Below are positions 44,226 through 54,051 of a stretch of 64,000 bases of DNA, piece by piece. The notes beneath the pieces were generated by a model. It saw only the letters and a program-made list of their open reading frames with translations. It ran no database searches and was not told where the DNA came from. The DNA is taken from assembly GCF_900176385.1 (NCBI RefSeq), contig NZ_FWXN01000011.1:1-64000 (forward strand). The letters are read 5' to 3'. This DNA comes from Janibacter indicus. GTDB lineage: Bacteria > Actinomycetota > Actinomycetes > Actinomycetales > Dermatophilaceae. The translations under genes and the position numbers were made by a program. Positions within the stretch are counted from its first letter, which is position 1, and each line of letters starts with the position of its first letter.

Positions 44226-44614
44226 GTGACGCCACGGTCGAAGGGGGAGCCCGTCACCTCGTCGCTGGACGGCTCGATCCAGACCTCGCCGTCGACGACC
44301 GCCACGGGCCAGGTCCGCAGGTCGACCGGGTCGCTGCCGGCACCGTCGAGGCAGGCGCCCGTGCGCAGGTCCCACACCTGCTTGTACATCGGTGAGATGA
44401 CCGTCGGGACCCCGCCCCGCGTGCCGACGAGCCCGCGGGCGATGACGTGGGCGCCGCTGTAGGGGTCGAGGTTGTCGATGCCGTGAACGACGTCGTCGTG
44501 GGTGCGGACGAGCGCGACCTGCAGTCCGTCTACGAGGGCGACGGCGCCACGCTCGGGGACGAGATCGGTGAGGGCGCACAGACGCACCCGGGTCTGCGGG
44601 GGAGCAGTGGTCAT
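44222..44614 (-). CDS. nirD: Nitrite reductase (NADH) small subunit
   Basis: A 130-residue Rieske-fold subunit of assimilatory nitrite reductase. Typical segments are RVRLCALTDLVPERGAVALV, NLDPYSGAHVIARG and MYKQVWDLRTGACLD. The Cys/His cluster ligands of true Rieske proteins are absent, as is normal for NirD. It overlaps nirB by 4 bases. Confidence 0.9.
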   Translation of the reverse strand: MTTAPPQTRVRLCALTDLVPERGAVALVDGLQVALVRTHDDVVHGIDNLDPYSGAHVIARGLVGTRGGVPTVISPMYKQVWDLRTGACLDGAGSDPVDLRTWPVAVVDGEVWIEPSSDEVTGSPFDRGVT

Positions 44615-47202
44615 GAGCGGACCTCCAGGGTCGTGCCGGCGATGAGGACGGACGCGTCCGAGCGTTCCTGCGGGGTGGCGGGGCGGGCCTGGCCGCGCTC
44701 GCCGACGTAGGCGAGCGAGTCGTCGACGGCGTCCGGGGCGTTGACGAAGGACGCGAAGCGGGCCAGCTTGTCGGGGTCGGCGAGCGTGGCCGCCCACTCG
44801 TCGCGGTAGTTGCCGACGTGCGCGGCCATCGCGGCGTCGAGGTCGTCGGCGATGCCGAGGCTGTCGTCCATGACGACGGCACGGATCGCGTCCAGACCCC
44901 CTTCGTGCTCCTCGACCCAGGGGGCGGTGCGCTGCAGGCGGTCGGCGGTGCGCACGTAGTACATGAGGAAGCGGTCGATGGTGCGCACGAGCGTCTCGGT
45001 GTCGAGGTCCTCGGCGAGCAGGCGGGCGTGCTTGGGGGTGAAGCCGCCGTTGCCGCCGACGTAGAGGTTCCACCCCTTGTCGGTGGCGATGATGCCGACG
45101 TCCTTGCCGCGGGCCTCGGCGCACTCACGGGCGCACCCGGAGACGCCGAGCTTGATCTTGTGCGGTGAGCGGAGGCCCCGGTAGCGCAGCTCGAGGTCGA
45201 TCGCGAGGCCGACGGAGTCCTGCACGCCGAAGCGGCACCACGTCGAGCCGACGCAGGACTTCACCGTGCGCAGCGACTTGCCGTAGGCGTGACCCGACTC
45301 GAAGCCGGCGTCGACCAGCCGCCGCCAGATGCCGGGCAGCTGGTCCATCCGGGCACCGAAGAGGTCGATCCGCTGGCCGCCGGTGATCTTCGTGTAGAGG
45401 CCGAACTCCCGGGCCACCTCGCCGATGGCGATGAGCCCCTCGGGCGTCACCTCGCCGCCCGGGATGCGCGGGACAACCGAGTAGGAGCCGTCCTTCTGCA
45501 GGTTGGCCATGACGTGGTCGTTGGTGTCCTGGAGGGTCGCCTGCTCGCCGTCGAGGATGTGCCCGGTGCCGAGCGAGGCGAGGATCGAGCCGATGACCGG
45601 CTTGCAGATGTCGCAGCCGCGGCCGGTCCCGTGGCGCTCGATGATCTCGCTGAAGGTCCGCAACCCCTGGACCCGGACGATGTCGAAGAGCTGGGCACGC
45701 GACTGCTCGAAGTGCTCGCACAGCGCACTGCTCACCTCGACGCCGGCGGCGGCGAGCTCGCTCGTCACGAGCTTCTTGACCAGCGGCAGGCAGGAGCCGC
45801 AGCTCGTGCCCGCGAGGGTGCACGCCTTGACCCCCGCGAGGTCGGTGCAGCCACCTTCGCCCACGGCACAGCGGATCTCACCTGCGGTGACGTTGTTGCA
45901 GGAGCAGACCGCGGCCTCGTCTGGCAGGTCCCCGGCGGGTGCCGCGGCGGCCCCCTCGGGCAGGAGGTAGGCCGCGGGGTCTCCGCCGAGCTCACGGCCG
46001 ACCATCGGGCGAAGGGAGGAGTAGGCGCTGGCGTCGCCGACGAGGATGCCGCCGCGCAGGGTGCGGGCGTCGTCACTCATGACGAGCTTCTTGTAGACGC
46101 CCGCGACGGGGTCGGAGATGACGACCTCGAGCGAGCCGGGCTCCTGCGCGAAGGCATCGCCGAAGCTCGCGACGTCGACACCGAGGAGCTTGAGCTTGGT
46201 CGACAGGTCGGCCCCGGGGAAGGTCCCCGCGCCGCCGAGCAGCCGGTCGGCGACGATCTCGGCCATCGTGTAGCCGGGGGCGACCAGACCGAGGCAACGA
46301 CCGCCGATGCAGGCGACCTCACCGATCGCGTGGATCGCGGGATCGGCTGTGGCACAGGCGTCGTCGACGACGACTCCGCCGCGCTCGCCGATCTCGAGAC
46401 CGGCCTCGCGGGCCAGTTCGTCGCGCGGACGGACACCCACGGCGAAGACGACGACGTCGACGTCGAGCGAGGGACCGTCGCTGAACCTCATCCGGGAGAC
46501 GGCTCCGCGCTCGCCGACGATCTTCGACGTCGCGGTCGAGGTGCGCACCGAGACGCCGAGACCCTCGATGAGCCGCTTGAGGCCTTCGCCGCCTCCCTCG
46601 TCGACCTGCAGCGGCATGAGGCGCGGCGCGAACTCCACGACCGTCGTCTCGACCTCGAGCGCCCGCAGGGCACCGGCCGCCTCGAGGCCGAGCAGGCCGC
46701 CGCCGACGACCGCGCCGCGCACCGGCCGGTCGAGTTCCTCGCGGCGGGTCTCGACGAACTCGCGCAGGTCGGCGACGTCGTCGATCGTGCGGTAGACGAA
46801 GGCCCCGCGCAGGTCCTTGCCGGGCACAGGCGGCACGGCGGCGTAGGAGCCGGTCGCGAGGACGAGGGAGTCGTAGGGCAGGACCTGGCCGGTGCTCGTC
46901 GTCACCGTCCGCGCGTCACGGTCGATGTTCTCGGCCCGGACACCGCGGCGCAGCGTGACGAGCGGGTCGTCCCACAGCTCCTGCCCGCCGAGGGCGAGGT
47001 CCTCGGGGTGGCGCCCGGTGAAGTAGGAGGTGAGCGCGACGCGGTCGTACGGCGCACGCGGCTCCTCGCACAGCAGCGTGACGGCCCATCGGCCGGCATC
47101 GTCACGGGCACGGAGCGCGTCGACGAGCCGGCGCGCGACCATGCCGCCGCCGACGATCACGAGCTGCTGCGGCCCGGTGGTGGGGGTGGTGGTCTCTGGC
47201 AT
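44611..47202 (-). CDS. nirB: Nitrite reductase (NADH) large subunit
   Basis: Reduces nitrite to ammonium with NADH in the cytoplasm. The 863-residue protein has an FAD/NAD(P) oxidoreductase domain (VIVGGGMVARRLVDAL), BFD-type [2Fe-2S] clusters (CSCNNVTAGEIRCAV and CTLAGTSCGSCLPLVK) and a sirohaem-[4Fe-4S] domain. Cluster ligands are in CVGSTWCRFG and GVSGCARECAEA. Start ATG 47202 is chosen because the flavin-binding motif follows closely. It lies 10 bases after the upstream flavoprotein gene. Confidence 0.95.
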   Translation of the reverse strand: MPETTTPTTGPQQLVIVGGGMVARRLVDALRARDDAGRWAVTLLCEEPRAPYDRVALTSYFTGRHPEDLALGGQELWDDPLVTLRRGVRAENIDRDARTVTTSTGQVLPYDSLVLATGSYAAVPPVPGKDLRGAFVYRTIDDVADLREFVETRREELDRPVRGAVVGGGLLGLEAAGALRALEVETTVVEFAPRLMPLQVDEGGGEGLKRLIEGLGVSVRTSTATSKIVGERGAVSRMRFSDGPSLDVDVVVFAVGVRPRDELAREAGLEIGERGGVVVDDACATADPAIHAIGEVACIGGRCLGLVAPGYTMAEIVADRLLGGAGTFPGADLSTKLKLLGVDVASFGDAFAQEPGSLEVVISDPVAGVYKKLVMSDDARTLRGGILVGDASAYSSLRPMVGRELGGDPAAYLLPEGAAAAPAGDLPDEAAVCSCNNVTAGEIRCAVGEGGCTDLAGVKACTLAGTSCGSCLPLVKKLVTSELAAAGVEVSSALCEHFEQSRAQLFDIVRVQGLRTFSEIIERHGTGRGCDICKPVIGSILASLGTGHILDGEQATLQDTNDHVMANLQKDGSYSVVPRIPGGEVTPEGLIAIGEVAREFGLYTKITGGQRIDLFGARMDQLPGIWRRLVDAGFESGHAYGKSLRTVKSCVGSTWCRFGVQDSVGLAIDLELRYRGLRSPHKIKLGVSGCARECAEARGKDVGIIATDKGWNLYVGGNGGFTPKHARLLAEDLDTETLVRTIDRFLMYYVRTADRLQRTAPWVEEHEGGLDAIRAVVMDDSLGIADDLDAAMAAHVGNYRDEWAATLADPDKLARFASFVNAPDAVDDSLAYVGERGQARPATPQERSDASVLIAGTTLEVRS

Positions 47203-47212
47203 GGTGCTCAAC

Positions 47213-48751
47213 TTAGGAAGCCCTCGTTTCGGCTCGGTCTTGGTCGTGTTTCCCCGGTGTGAACCCGTCCTCACCAGGCGTGGTCGGGGGCTGTGAGGGG
47301 CCTGCGTCGGCGCCGAGCCAGTCGAGGATCCCGCACACGGCGTCGGTGCAGCCGCCGCAGCCGGTCGTCGCCCGCGTGCTCGCGGCCACCTGCTCCAGCG
47401 TCGTTGCGCCGGAGGCGAACTCGGTGCGGATGTCCCCCTTCGTCACGCCGTTGCAGCGGCAGATCGTTGCCCGGTCCGGGATGAGCGAAGGGGAGTCCCG
47501 TCGCGTCGTCGTGGCCGCAGGCGCGACCGCCGGCAGCAGCAGGTGCGCCGGGTCGGCCGGCAGGGGCGTGCGGCGGGTGTAGGTGGTGATCAGGTCGGTG
47601 CCGACGCGACCCGCGCCGACGGTCGTGGCGCCCAGGAGCAGGCCGTCGCGCACGACGATCTCGAGGTGCCGGCCGGCAGAGGGGTCGCTGAGCCGCACCA
47701 CGCGCAGTCCGGGGTCGTCGGCCCGGCCGCTGCCGCACACGCCCATCGTCACGATGTCGACACCGTGGGTCTTGGGCTTGACGACGTCGCCGACGCCGGT
47801 GGTCACGGTCTCGGGGTCGCGACCGGTGAGCAGGTCGGCGAGACGACGGGCCTGCTCCCACCCCTGGGCGACGAGGCCGGTGGCGCCGCCGGGAGGTTGG
47901 GCGCAGTCACCGATGGCGTGCACGTGCGGGTCGCTCGTCGTCAGGTCGGCGTCGACGAGGATGCCGCGGTCGACGTCGATCCCGGCCGCCTCGGCCAGCT
48001 GGGTGTTGGGCACGGTGCCGGTCGACAGCACGAGCAGGTCGGCGGCGAGCACCTCGCCGTTCGTCAGGTGCACCCGTCGCAGCCGGCCCTCCTCGATGAC
48101 GACCTCCTGCGCCCCGACGCCGACGCGCTGGTCGACACCGGTGCGGCGCAGCGTCGACTCGACGACGCGGCTGGCGGCCTCGTCGAGCTGACGCTCCATG
48201 AGGGCGGGGGAGGGGTGGACGACGGTGACGGCGAGGTCGCGTCGGGCGAGCCCGCTCGCGGCCTCGAGACCGAGCACGCCGCCCCCGAGGACGATGGCGC
48301 GTCGGGCGTTGAGCGTCGCCGCGATGATCTCGCGGGCGTCGTCGATGGAGCGCAGCACGTGGACGCCGCTCGGCAGGTGACCGCCGGCTGGATCGTCACC
48401 GAGACCCGGGATCGTCGGGACCCGGGCGGCCGCACCTGTGGCAATGACGAGCTCGTCGTAGGGGACGCGCGTGTCGTCGGCGAGGACGACGTCGCGGCGC
48501 CCACGGTCGATCGCCCGCACCGCGACGCCGCGCTGTACCGTGACGCGCGGGTGGTCGGGCGCGGGGAGGACGATCGCCGAGAGCCCGCGCGTGCCCGCGA
48601 CGACGTCGCTGAGCAGCACCCGGTTGTAGGGCTCGCAGGCCTCGTCGCCGAGCACCGTGACGAGGTGTTCGCCGGCGTGGTCGGCGGCCGTGAGGTCCTC
48701 GACGAATCGGGACCCGACCATCCCGTAGCCGATGACGACGATGTGGCTCAT
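47213..48751 (-). CDS. FAD-dependent oxidoreductase with BFD domain (assimilatory nitrate reductase electron-transfer subunit)
   Basis: A 512-residue flavoprotein that resembles the N-terminal part of NirB. HIVVIGYGMVGSRFVEDL is the FAD motif, AIVLGGGVLGLEAASGL the NAD(P) motif, and the C-terminal BFD-type [2Fe-2S] site has CRCNGVTKGDIR and TTGCGGCTDAVCG. Placed between nasA and nirB, it probably passes electrons from NAD(P)H to the molybdoenzyme, like NasB/NasC in other bacteria. It overlaps nasA by 4 bases. Confidence 0.85.
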   Translation of the reverse strand: MSHIVVIGYGMVGSRFVEDLTAADHAGEHLVTVLGDEACEPYNRVLLSDVVAGTRGLSAIVLPAPDHPRVTVQRGVAVRAIDRGRRDVVLADDTRVPYDELVIATGAAARVPTIPGLGDDPAGGHLPSGVHVLRSIDDAREIIAATLNARRAIVLGGGVLGLEAASGLARRDLAVTVVHPSPALMERQLDEAASRVVESTLRRTGVDQRVGVGAQEVVIEEGRLRRVHLTNGEVLAADLLVLSTGTVPNTQLAEAAGIDVDRGILVDADLTTSDPHVHAIGDCAQPPGGATGLVAQGWEQARRLADLLTGRDPETVTTGVGDVVKPKTHGVDIVTMGVCGSGRADDPGLRVVRLSDPSAGRHLEIVVRDGLLLGATTVGAGRVGTDLITTYTRRTPLPADPAHLLLPAVAPAATTTRRDSPSLIPDRATICRCNGVTKGDIRTEFASGATTLEQVAASTRATTGCGGCTDAVCGILDWLGADAGPSQPPTTPGEDGFTPGKHDQDRAETRAS

Positions 48752-50958
48752 GCGCTGACCTCCAGCGGCTCGGGGACGTGATCGGCCGTGCCGGCGGCGA
48801 CGTCGACGGCGCACACCTTGAACTCCGGCATCGACGAGATTGGGTCGACCGCGTCGTTGGTCGCCCGGTTGACGCTCCCGGCACCGGCGAAGTGGAAGGG
48901 CATGAAGACCGTGTCCGGCCGGACCCGGTCGGTGATCCGCGCGGGAGCGGTGACCGTGGCCCGCGCGGTGCGCAGGTCGAGCTGGTCGCCCTCCTCGATG
49001 CCCAGGCGGTGGGCGAGGAGTGGGTGCACCTCGACGAAGGGGGTCGGTTGCGCTGCGAGGAGCGCTGCCACCCGGCGGGTCTGTGCCCCCGATTGGTAGT
49101 GCTCGAGGACGCGCCCGGTGATGAGGAAGAGCGGGGCATCGCGCCGCAGGTCCTCGGCCGGGCCGACGTGGTCGACGGGCACGAGCCGGGCACGGCCGTC
49201 GGGCGTGGGGAAGTCGTCGAGGAAGGCGCGCGGGGTGCCCGGGTGCGGGGCCTCCCCTTCGCCGGTGGCCGGGCAGGGCCAGTGCAGGTCGCTCTCGCGG
49301 TCGAGGCGGGCGTGGCTCAGCCCGGAGTAGTCGGCGCGGCCGCCCCCGCTCGCCCTGGCCAGCTCGTCGAAGACCTCCGACGGGACCGTCGACCACGTGC
49401 CCGGGGCATCGAGGCGAGCGGCGAGCTGCGACCACACCCACAGCTCCGAGACGACGCCCTCGGGTGGGTCGATCGCCTTGCGGCGCCGGATGATCCGGCC
49501 CTCCAGGTTGGTCATCGTGCCCTCCTCCTCGGCCCACTGCGTGACGGGCAGGACGACGTCGGCGAGGGCGACGGTCTCGGAGGGGACGACGTCGCAGACG
49601 ACGAGCAGGTCGAGTGCGCGCAGTCGATCGGCGACGGCATCGGCGCGGGGTGCGCTCACGACGGGGTTGGCCCCGTGGACGAGAAGTGCCCGGGGTCCGC
49701 CGGGGGTGCCGAGGGAGCGCAGCAGCTCGACGGCCGGCAGGCCCGGGCCGGGCAGGTCGTCGGCGTCGACGCCCCAGACCGCGGCGACGTGCTCGCGGGC
49801 GGCCGGGTCGGCGATCATCCGGTAGCCGGGCAGCTGGTCCGCCTTCTGCCCGTGCTCGCGCCCACCCTGGCCGTTGCCCTGACCCGTGAGGGCGCCATAG
49901 CCGCTCCCTTCGCGTCCGACGAGGCCGAGCGCGAGGGCGAGGTTGATCGCGGCGGTGACCGTCGCGGTGCCCTGGGTGGACTGCTCGACGCCGCGCCCGG
50001 TGAGGACGTGGACGCCCGCGCCTCCCCGTGCGGGGCTGGCCGCCGCGAGCAGCCGAGCGGTCGCCCGCAGGTCGTCAGCGGGTACCCCGCAGACCTGCTC
50101 GGCCCGCTCGGGCCACCACGCGGCGACGGAGCGGGCGACGTCGTCGAGCCCGCTCGTCCGCTCGGCGAGGTAGGCCTCGTCGGCGAGCGACTCGCCGAGA
50201 ACGACGTGCAGCAGCGCCTGGAGCACGACGAGGTCGGTCCCGGGGACGGGCTGCAGGTGGACGCCCTGCCCGTCGTCGGTGAGGTCGGCCGTGGCCGAGC
50301 GGCGCGGGTCGACGACGACGAGCCCACCGGCCGCGCGAGCTCCCGCCAGGTGCCCGACGAAGGGAGGCATCGTCTCGGCGACATTGCTGCCGAGGAGCAG
50401 GATCGCGCCGGAGGTGTCCAGGTCGGTGATGGGGAAGGGCATGCCCCGGTCCATACCCAGCGAACGGTTGGCGGCGGCCGCGGCAGAGGCCATGCAGAAG
50501 CGGCCGTTGTAGTCGATGTGCTTGGTGCGCAACGCGACCCGGGCGAACTTGCCGAGCTGGTAGGCCTTCTCGTTCGTCAGCCCGCCACCGCCGAAGACGG
50601 CCACCGCGTCCGGCCCGTGCTCGGCCGCGATCGACCGCAGCCGGTCGGCGAGGAGGTCGAGCACCTCGTCCCAGCCCATCGGGTGCAGCTCGCCGTCGGA
50701 GCCGCGCACCAGGGGAGTGGTGAGCCGGTCGGGTGCGCGCAGCACCTCGGCCGACGTCCACCCCTTGCGGCACATGCCGCCCCGGTTGGTCGGGAAGTCG
50801 CGGCCCTCCACCTCAATTCGCTGGTCTGGGTCCCACGTTCCGCGTGGGCGGTGGGAGGCCGTCTGCGGCCGACCCTCGAGACCTGCCGTCCCGAGACCCA
50901 CCGGCTCCATCGTCATCGCGCACTGCAGCGCGCAGTAGGGGCAGTGGCTGTCGACCAT
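48748..50958 (-). CDS. nasA: Assimilatory nitrate reductase, molybdopterin catalytic subunit
   Basis: A 736-residue bis-MGD enzyme reducing nitrate to nitrite. The N-terminal [4Fe-4S] ligands are Cys6, Cys9, Cys13 and Cys63 (CPYCALQC...GGMCRKGW). The putative Mo ligand is the Cys in YNGRFCMASAAAAANRSLG. The spacing between the third and fourth Cys is 49 residues, longer than usual, because about 20 residues (around RPQTASHRPRGTWDPDQR) are encoded by a REP-like element. The molybdopterin-binding C-terminal domain (VFMPFHFAGAGSVNRATND) is complete. It overlaps narK by one base triplet. Confidence 0.9.
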   Translation of the reverse strand: MVDSHCPYCALQCAMTMEPVGLGTAGLEGRPQTASHRPRGTWDPDQRIEVEGRDFPTNRGGMCRKGWTSAEVLRAPDRLTTPLVRGSDGELHPMGWDEVLDLLADRLRSIAAEHGPDAVAVFGGGGLTNEKAYQLGKFARVALRTKHIDYNGRFCMASAAAAANRSLGMDRGMPFPITDLDTSGAILLLGSNVAETMPPFVGHLAGARAAGGLVVVDPRRSATADLTDDGQGVHLQPVPGTDLVVLQALLHVVLGESLADEAYLAERTSGLDDVARSVAAWWPERAEQVCGVPADDLRATARLLAAASPARGGAGVHVLTGRGVEQSTQGTATVTAAINLALALGLVGREGSGYGALTGQGNGQGGREHGQKADQLPGYRMIADPAAREHVAAVWGVDADDLPGPGLPAVELLRSLGTPGGPRALLVHGANPVVSAPRADAVADRLRALDLLVVCDVVPSETVALADVVLPVTQWAEEEGTMTNLEGRIIRRRKAIDPPEGVVSELWVWSQLAARLDAPGTWSTVPSEVFDELARASGGGRADYSGLSHARLDRESDLHWPCPATGEGEAPHPGTPRAFLDDFPTPDGRARLVPVDHVGPAEDLRRDAPLFLITGRVLEHYQSGAQTRRVAALLAAQPTPFVEVHPLLAHRLGIEEGDQLDLRTARATVTAPARITDRVRPDTVFMPFHFAGAGSVNRATNDAVDPISSMPEFKVCAVDVAAGTADHVPEPLEVSA
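50827..50851 (-). repeat. REP-like element inside nasA
   Basis: A 25-base exact inverted copy of 16536-16560, with neighbouring GGCCGTCTGCGGCC hairpin sequence up to about 50866. On the coding strand it reads in frame (RPRGTWDP, also seen in the transporter at 16294). It falls in the loop between the third and fourth iron-sulphur Cys codons. Confidence 0.8.
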
Positions 50959-52313
50959 CAGATGCCCTCGCCGGCCAGACGCGAGCCACGGCGGACGTAG
51001 ACCGCCCAGGTGAGCGCGGCCATGAGGACGTAGGCGGCGATGAAGACCCCGATGGCGGGCACGAGCGAGCCGAAGCCCGTCGTCGACATGGCGAAGCCAC
51101 GCGGCACGAGGAAGCCGCCGACGGCACCGACGGCACCGGCGATCCCGATGCAGCCGGCGGCGCTGCGCCGGGCGATCGCGAGCTCGGCCCCGTCACGCAC
51201 CCCGGCCCGGAAGACGGCCGGAATCATCCGATAGGTCGCGCCGTTGCCGATGCCGGCCCCGGTGAAGAGCACGAGGAAGGCGAGCAGGAAGAGGACGAAG
51301 GAGTGCGCGGAGAGGGCGAGGATCGCCAGCCCCGCGGCGAGCCCCATGACGACGAAGGCCGCGATGGTCACCCGCGCGCCGCCGAGCCGGTCGGCGATGG
51401 TCCCGCCGAGCGGCCGGCTCGCGGCACCGAGAACCGCGCCGACGAAGGCGATCGACGTCGTCACCTCGGGGAACTGGCTCGTGAGCAGCGTCGGGAAGGC
51501 CGCCGAGTAGCCGATGAAGGAGCCGAAGGTGCCGATGTAGAGGAAGGAGATGATCCAGGTGTGGGGGTGGGTCGCGGCCTTCGCCCAGCTGCGGTGGTCG
51601 GACCGCGCGGTGCTGAGGTTGTCCATGCCGCGCCAGGCGCCGAGCGCGGCGAGCAGCACGAGCGGCACGAAGAGCAGGCCGGCCCGCTCGAGGTGGATCC
51701 CGGCGCCGATCGCGATCACGGCGGGGACGACGAGCTGCACGATGCCGGTGCCGAGGTTTCCGCCAGCGGCGTTGAGCCCCAGGGCCTTCCCCTTCTCCGC
51801 CTCGGGGAAGAAGAAGGAGATGTTGGTCATCGACGAGGCGAAGTTGCCCCCGCCGAAGCCGGCGAGTGCGGCGATGCCGAGGAGCAGCGCGAAGGGGGTC
51901 TCCGGCCGGCCCACGACCCAGGCCAGGGAGAGAGTGGGCAGCAGGAGCAGCAGCGCGGAGATGATCGTCCAGTTGCGCCCGCCGACGAGCGGGACCATGA
52001 AGGTGTAGGGGACGCGCAGGAAGGCGCCGACGAGGCTCGGCACCGCGATGAGCCAGAACTGCTGGTCGAGGGTGAGGGCGAAGCCGACGCCGTTCAGCTG
52101 CGGGACGACGACGCTCCACAGCGCCCACACGCAGAAGCCGAGGAACTCGGCGAGCACCGACCACCCGAGGTTGCGGCGGGCGACGGCCTGACCCCCGGCG
52201 GCCCAGAAGCCCGCGTCCTCCGGGTCCCAGTGGTCGATCCAGCGCCCGGCTCGGCGGACGGGACCAGCGGCGGGTGTTGCGGCAGCGGTGCTCGTGGGCA
52301 GCGTCGTGGTCAT
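50958..52313 (-). CDS. narK: Nitrate/nitrite transporter (MFS, NarK-type)
   Basis: A 451-residue major facilitator protein with about 12 hydrophobic segments. The nitrate signature regions are GFGGGNFASSMTNISFFFP and GIGNGATYRMIPAVF, containing the conserved Arg and Gly-rich helices of the NarK family. It brings nitrate into the cell for the downstream enzymes. As the first gene of the operon its promoter lies in 52314-52422, which shows no other gene. Confidence 0.9.
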   Translation of the reverse strand: MTTTLPTSTAAATPAAGPVRRAGRWIDHWDPEDAGFWAAGGQAVARRNLGWSVLAEFLGFCVWALWSVVVPQLNGVGFALTLDQQFWLIAVPSLVGAFLRVPYTFMVPLVGGRNWTIISALLLLLPTLSLAWVVGRPETPFALLLGIAALAGFGGGNFASSMTNISFFFPEAEKGKALGLNAAGGNLGTGIVQLVVPAVIAIGAGIHLERAGLLFVPLVLLAALGAWRGMDNLSTARSDHRSWAKAATHPHTWIISFLYIGTFGSFIGYSAAFPTLLTSQFPEVTTSIAFVGAVLGAASRPLGGTIADRLGGARVTIAAFVVMGLAAGLAILALSAHSFVLFLLAFLVLFTGAGIGNGATYRMIPAVFRAGVRDGAELAIARRSAAGCIGIAGAVGAVGGFLVPRGFAMSTTGFGSLVPAIGVFIAAYVLMAALTWAVYVRRGSRLAGEGI

Positions 52314-52422
52314 GCCGGGAGGCTCGCAAGGCCGTGTTTCGCGCCCGGTCTGCGGACGTAAAGGCCGCGTTACCCTGCCCGCACACCCGGGGGCGCTGCG
52401 CTGTGAGGGCGGGTCGAGACCG

Positions 52423-53736
52423 CTACGGGGTCTCGGTGAGGAAGACCGTCTCCACCGCGGGCTGACCCTGGCTCAGCTGGTGGGCCGAGCGGGGCAGCTC
52501 GGCGACCGAGGCCTCGTGCCGGGCACGCGCGCCCTCGAGGCTGGCGTGCTCGCGCCCGACGACCTCGCCGCCCTCGACGAGCCGCACGAGCAGGTCGCGG
52601 TCGTCGGCGTCGCCGATCGGCTGCTCGCCGATGCCGAGGACCTCGGCCTCGACGACACCGAGCGGGTTGCGCCGACGCAGCGCGTACTTGCGGCCGCCGA
52701 CCGACTGCTTGTCCTTGCTCTTCTTGGCGACGCCGATCATCCGCCCTTCGTCGTCCTCGCGGGCGACGAGCTTGTAGACCATCGACGCTGTCGGGTGGCC
52801 CGACCCGGTGACCACCCGGGTGCCGACGCCATAGGTGTCGACGGGGGCGGCTGCCAGCGCCGCGATGGCGTACTCGTCGAGGTCGGAGGTGACGACGATC
52901 TTGGTCTCGGTCGCGCCCAGCGCGTCGAGCTGCTCGCGGACCTCGCTCGCCTGGACCACGAGGTCACCGGAGTCGAGACGCACGCCACCGAGGGAGGTGC
53001 CGGCGACGTCGACGGCCGTCCTCACCCCTTCGGTCACGTCGTAGGTGTCGACGAGCAGGGTGGTGCCTGCACCCAGCGAGGCCACCTGCGCCTCGAAGGC
53101 CTCGCGCTCGCTCTCGTGCAGCAGGGTGAAGGCGTGCGCCGCGGTGCCGCCCGTCGGGACACCGTGCCGCCGCCCCGCCTCGAGGTTGGAGGTAGAGGAA
53201 AATCCGGCGATGTAGGCCGCCCGCGCCGCCGCGACCGCCGCCTCGTCGTGCGTGCGACGGCTGCCCATCTCGATGACCGGCCGCGACCCGGCGGCACCGG
53301 TCATCCGCGACGCGGCCGAGGCGACGGCGGAGTCGTGGTTGAGGATCGACAGGATCACCGTCTCGAGGATCACGCCGTGGGCGAAGTCGGACTCGACGAC
53401 GAGGACGGGGGAGTAGGGGAAGTAGGTCTCGCCCTCCGCATAGCCCCAGACGTCCCCGTCGAAGCGGTAGTCGGCGAGGAAGCCGAGAGTGTCCTCGTCG
53501 ACGACCCGGCGCTCGCGCAGGTCGCGCAGCTCCTCCGGCCCGAAGCGGAAGTCCTCGATGGCGTCGAGCACGCGACCGGTGCCGGCGAGGACCCCGTAGC
53601 GGCGCCCGCTCGGCAGCCGCCGCGCGAAGGTCTCGAAGACGCAGCGACGCGACGCCGCGCCGCTGCGCAGGGCGGCCTGGAGCATCGTCAGCTCGTAGTG
53701 ATCGGTGAGCAGGGCGGTGCTGGGTCGGATCGTCAC
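52423..53736 (-). CDS. pncB: Nicotinate phosphoribosyltransferase
   Basis: Converts nicotinate and PRPP to nicotinate mononucleotide (NAD salvage). The 437-residue protein begins LLTDHYELTMLQAALRSG, the family start. It has EMGSRRTHDEAA with the phosphorylated His, and GFSSTSNLEAGRRHGVPTGGT and GVRLDSGDL. GTG 53736 starts just before TIRPSTALLTDHYEL. It is divergent from clpS across only 24 bases. Confidence 0.9.
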   Translation of the reverse strand: MTIRPSTALLTDHYELTMLQAALRSGAASRRCVFETFARRLPSGRRYGVLAGTGRVLDAIEDFRFGPEELRDLRERRVVDEDTLGFLADYRFDGDVWGYAEGETYFPYSPVLVVESDFAHGVILETVILSILNHDSAVASAASRMTGAAGSRPVIEMGSRRTHDEAAVAAARAAYIAGFSSTSNLEAGRRHGVPTGGTAAHAFTLLHESEREAFEAQVASLGAGTTLLVDTYDVTEGVRTAVDVAGTSLGGVRLDSGDLVVQASEVREQLDALGATETKIVVTSDLDEYAIAALAAAPVDTYGVGTRVVTGSGHPTASMVYKLVAREDDEGRMIGVAKKSKDKQSVGGRKYALRRRNPLGVVEAEVLGIGEQPIGDADDRDLLVRLVEGGEVVGREHASLEGARARHEASVAELPRSAHQLSQGQPAVETVFLTETP

Positions 53737-53760
53737 GCCGGCCACTCTAGGCTGGAGGGC

Positions 53761-54051
53761 GTGTCCATCGCCCCAGCCGAGCAGCAGACGTCCGAGCCCG
53801 ACGTCGTCGAGGCCGTCGACACCCCGTGGATCACGTTGGTGTGGAACGACCCCGTCAACCTCATGTCGTACGTGACCTGGGTCTTCCAGACGCACTTCGG
53901 CTATCCGAAGCAGCAGGCCGAGAAGCTCATGATGGACGTGCACCTCAAGGGCCGCGCCGTCGTCGCGCACGGCCCCAAGGAGCAGATGGAAGCCGATACG
54001 GAGGCGCTGCAGGGCTACGGCCTGTGGGCGACCTTCCAGAAGGACACCTGA
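53761..54051 (+). CDS. clpS: ClpS adaptor protein
   Basis: N-end rule adaptor that delivers substrates to the Clp protease. The 96-residue protein shows WITLVWNDPVNLMSYVTWVFQ, where WNDPVN is the family core (the Asn-Asp acidic pair binds the substrate N-terminus), followed by KLMMDVHLKGRAVVAHG and LWATFQKD. GTG start 53761. Its stop overlaps the next ATG by one base. Confidence 0.95.
   Translation: MSIAPAEQQTSEPDVVEAVDTPWITLVWNDPVNLMSYVTWVFQTHFGYPKQQAEKLMMDVHLKGRAVVAHGPKEQMEADTEALQGYGLWATFQKDT

Noticed and set aside
45289-47262. Very long open frame on the plus strand opposite nirB
   Set aside because: It is antisense to a gene with clear cofactor motifs. High GC makes long spurious frames common, and it shows no motif, ribosome site or family.
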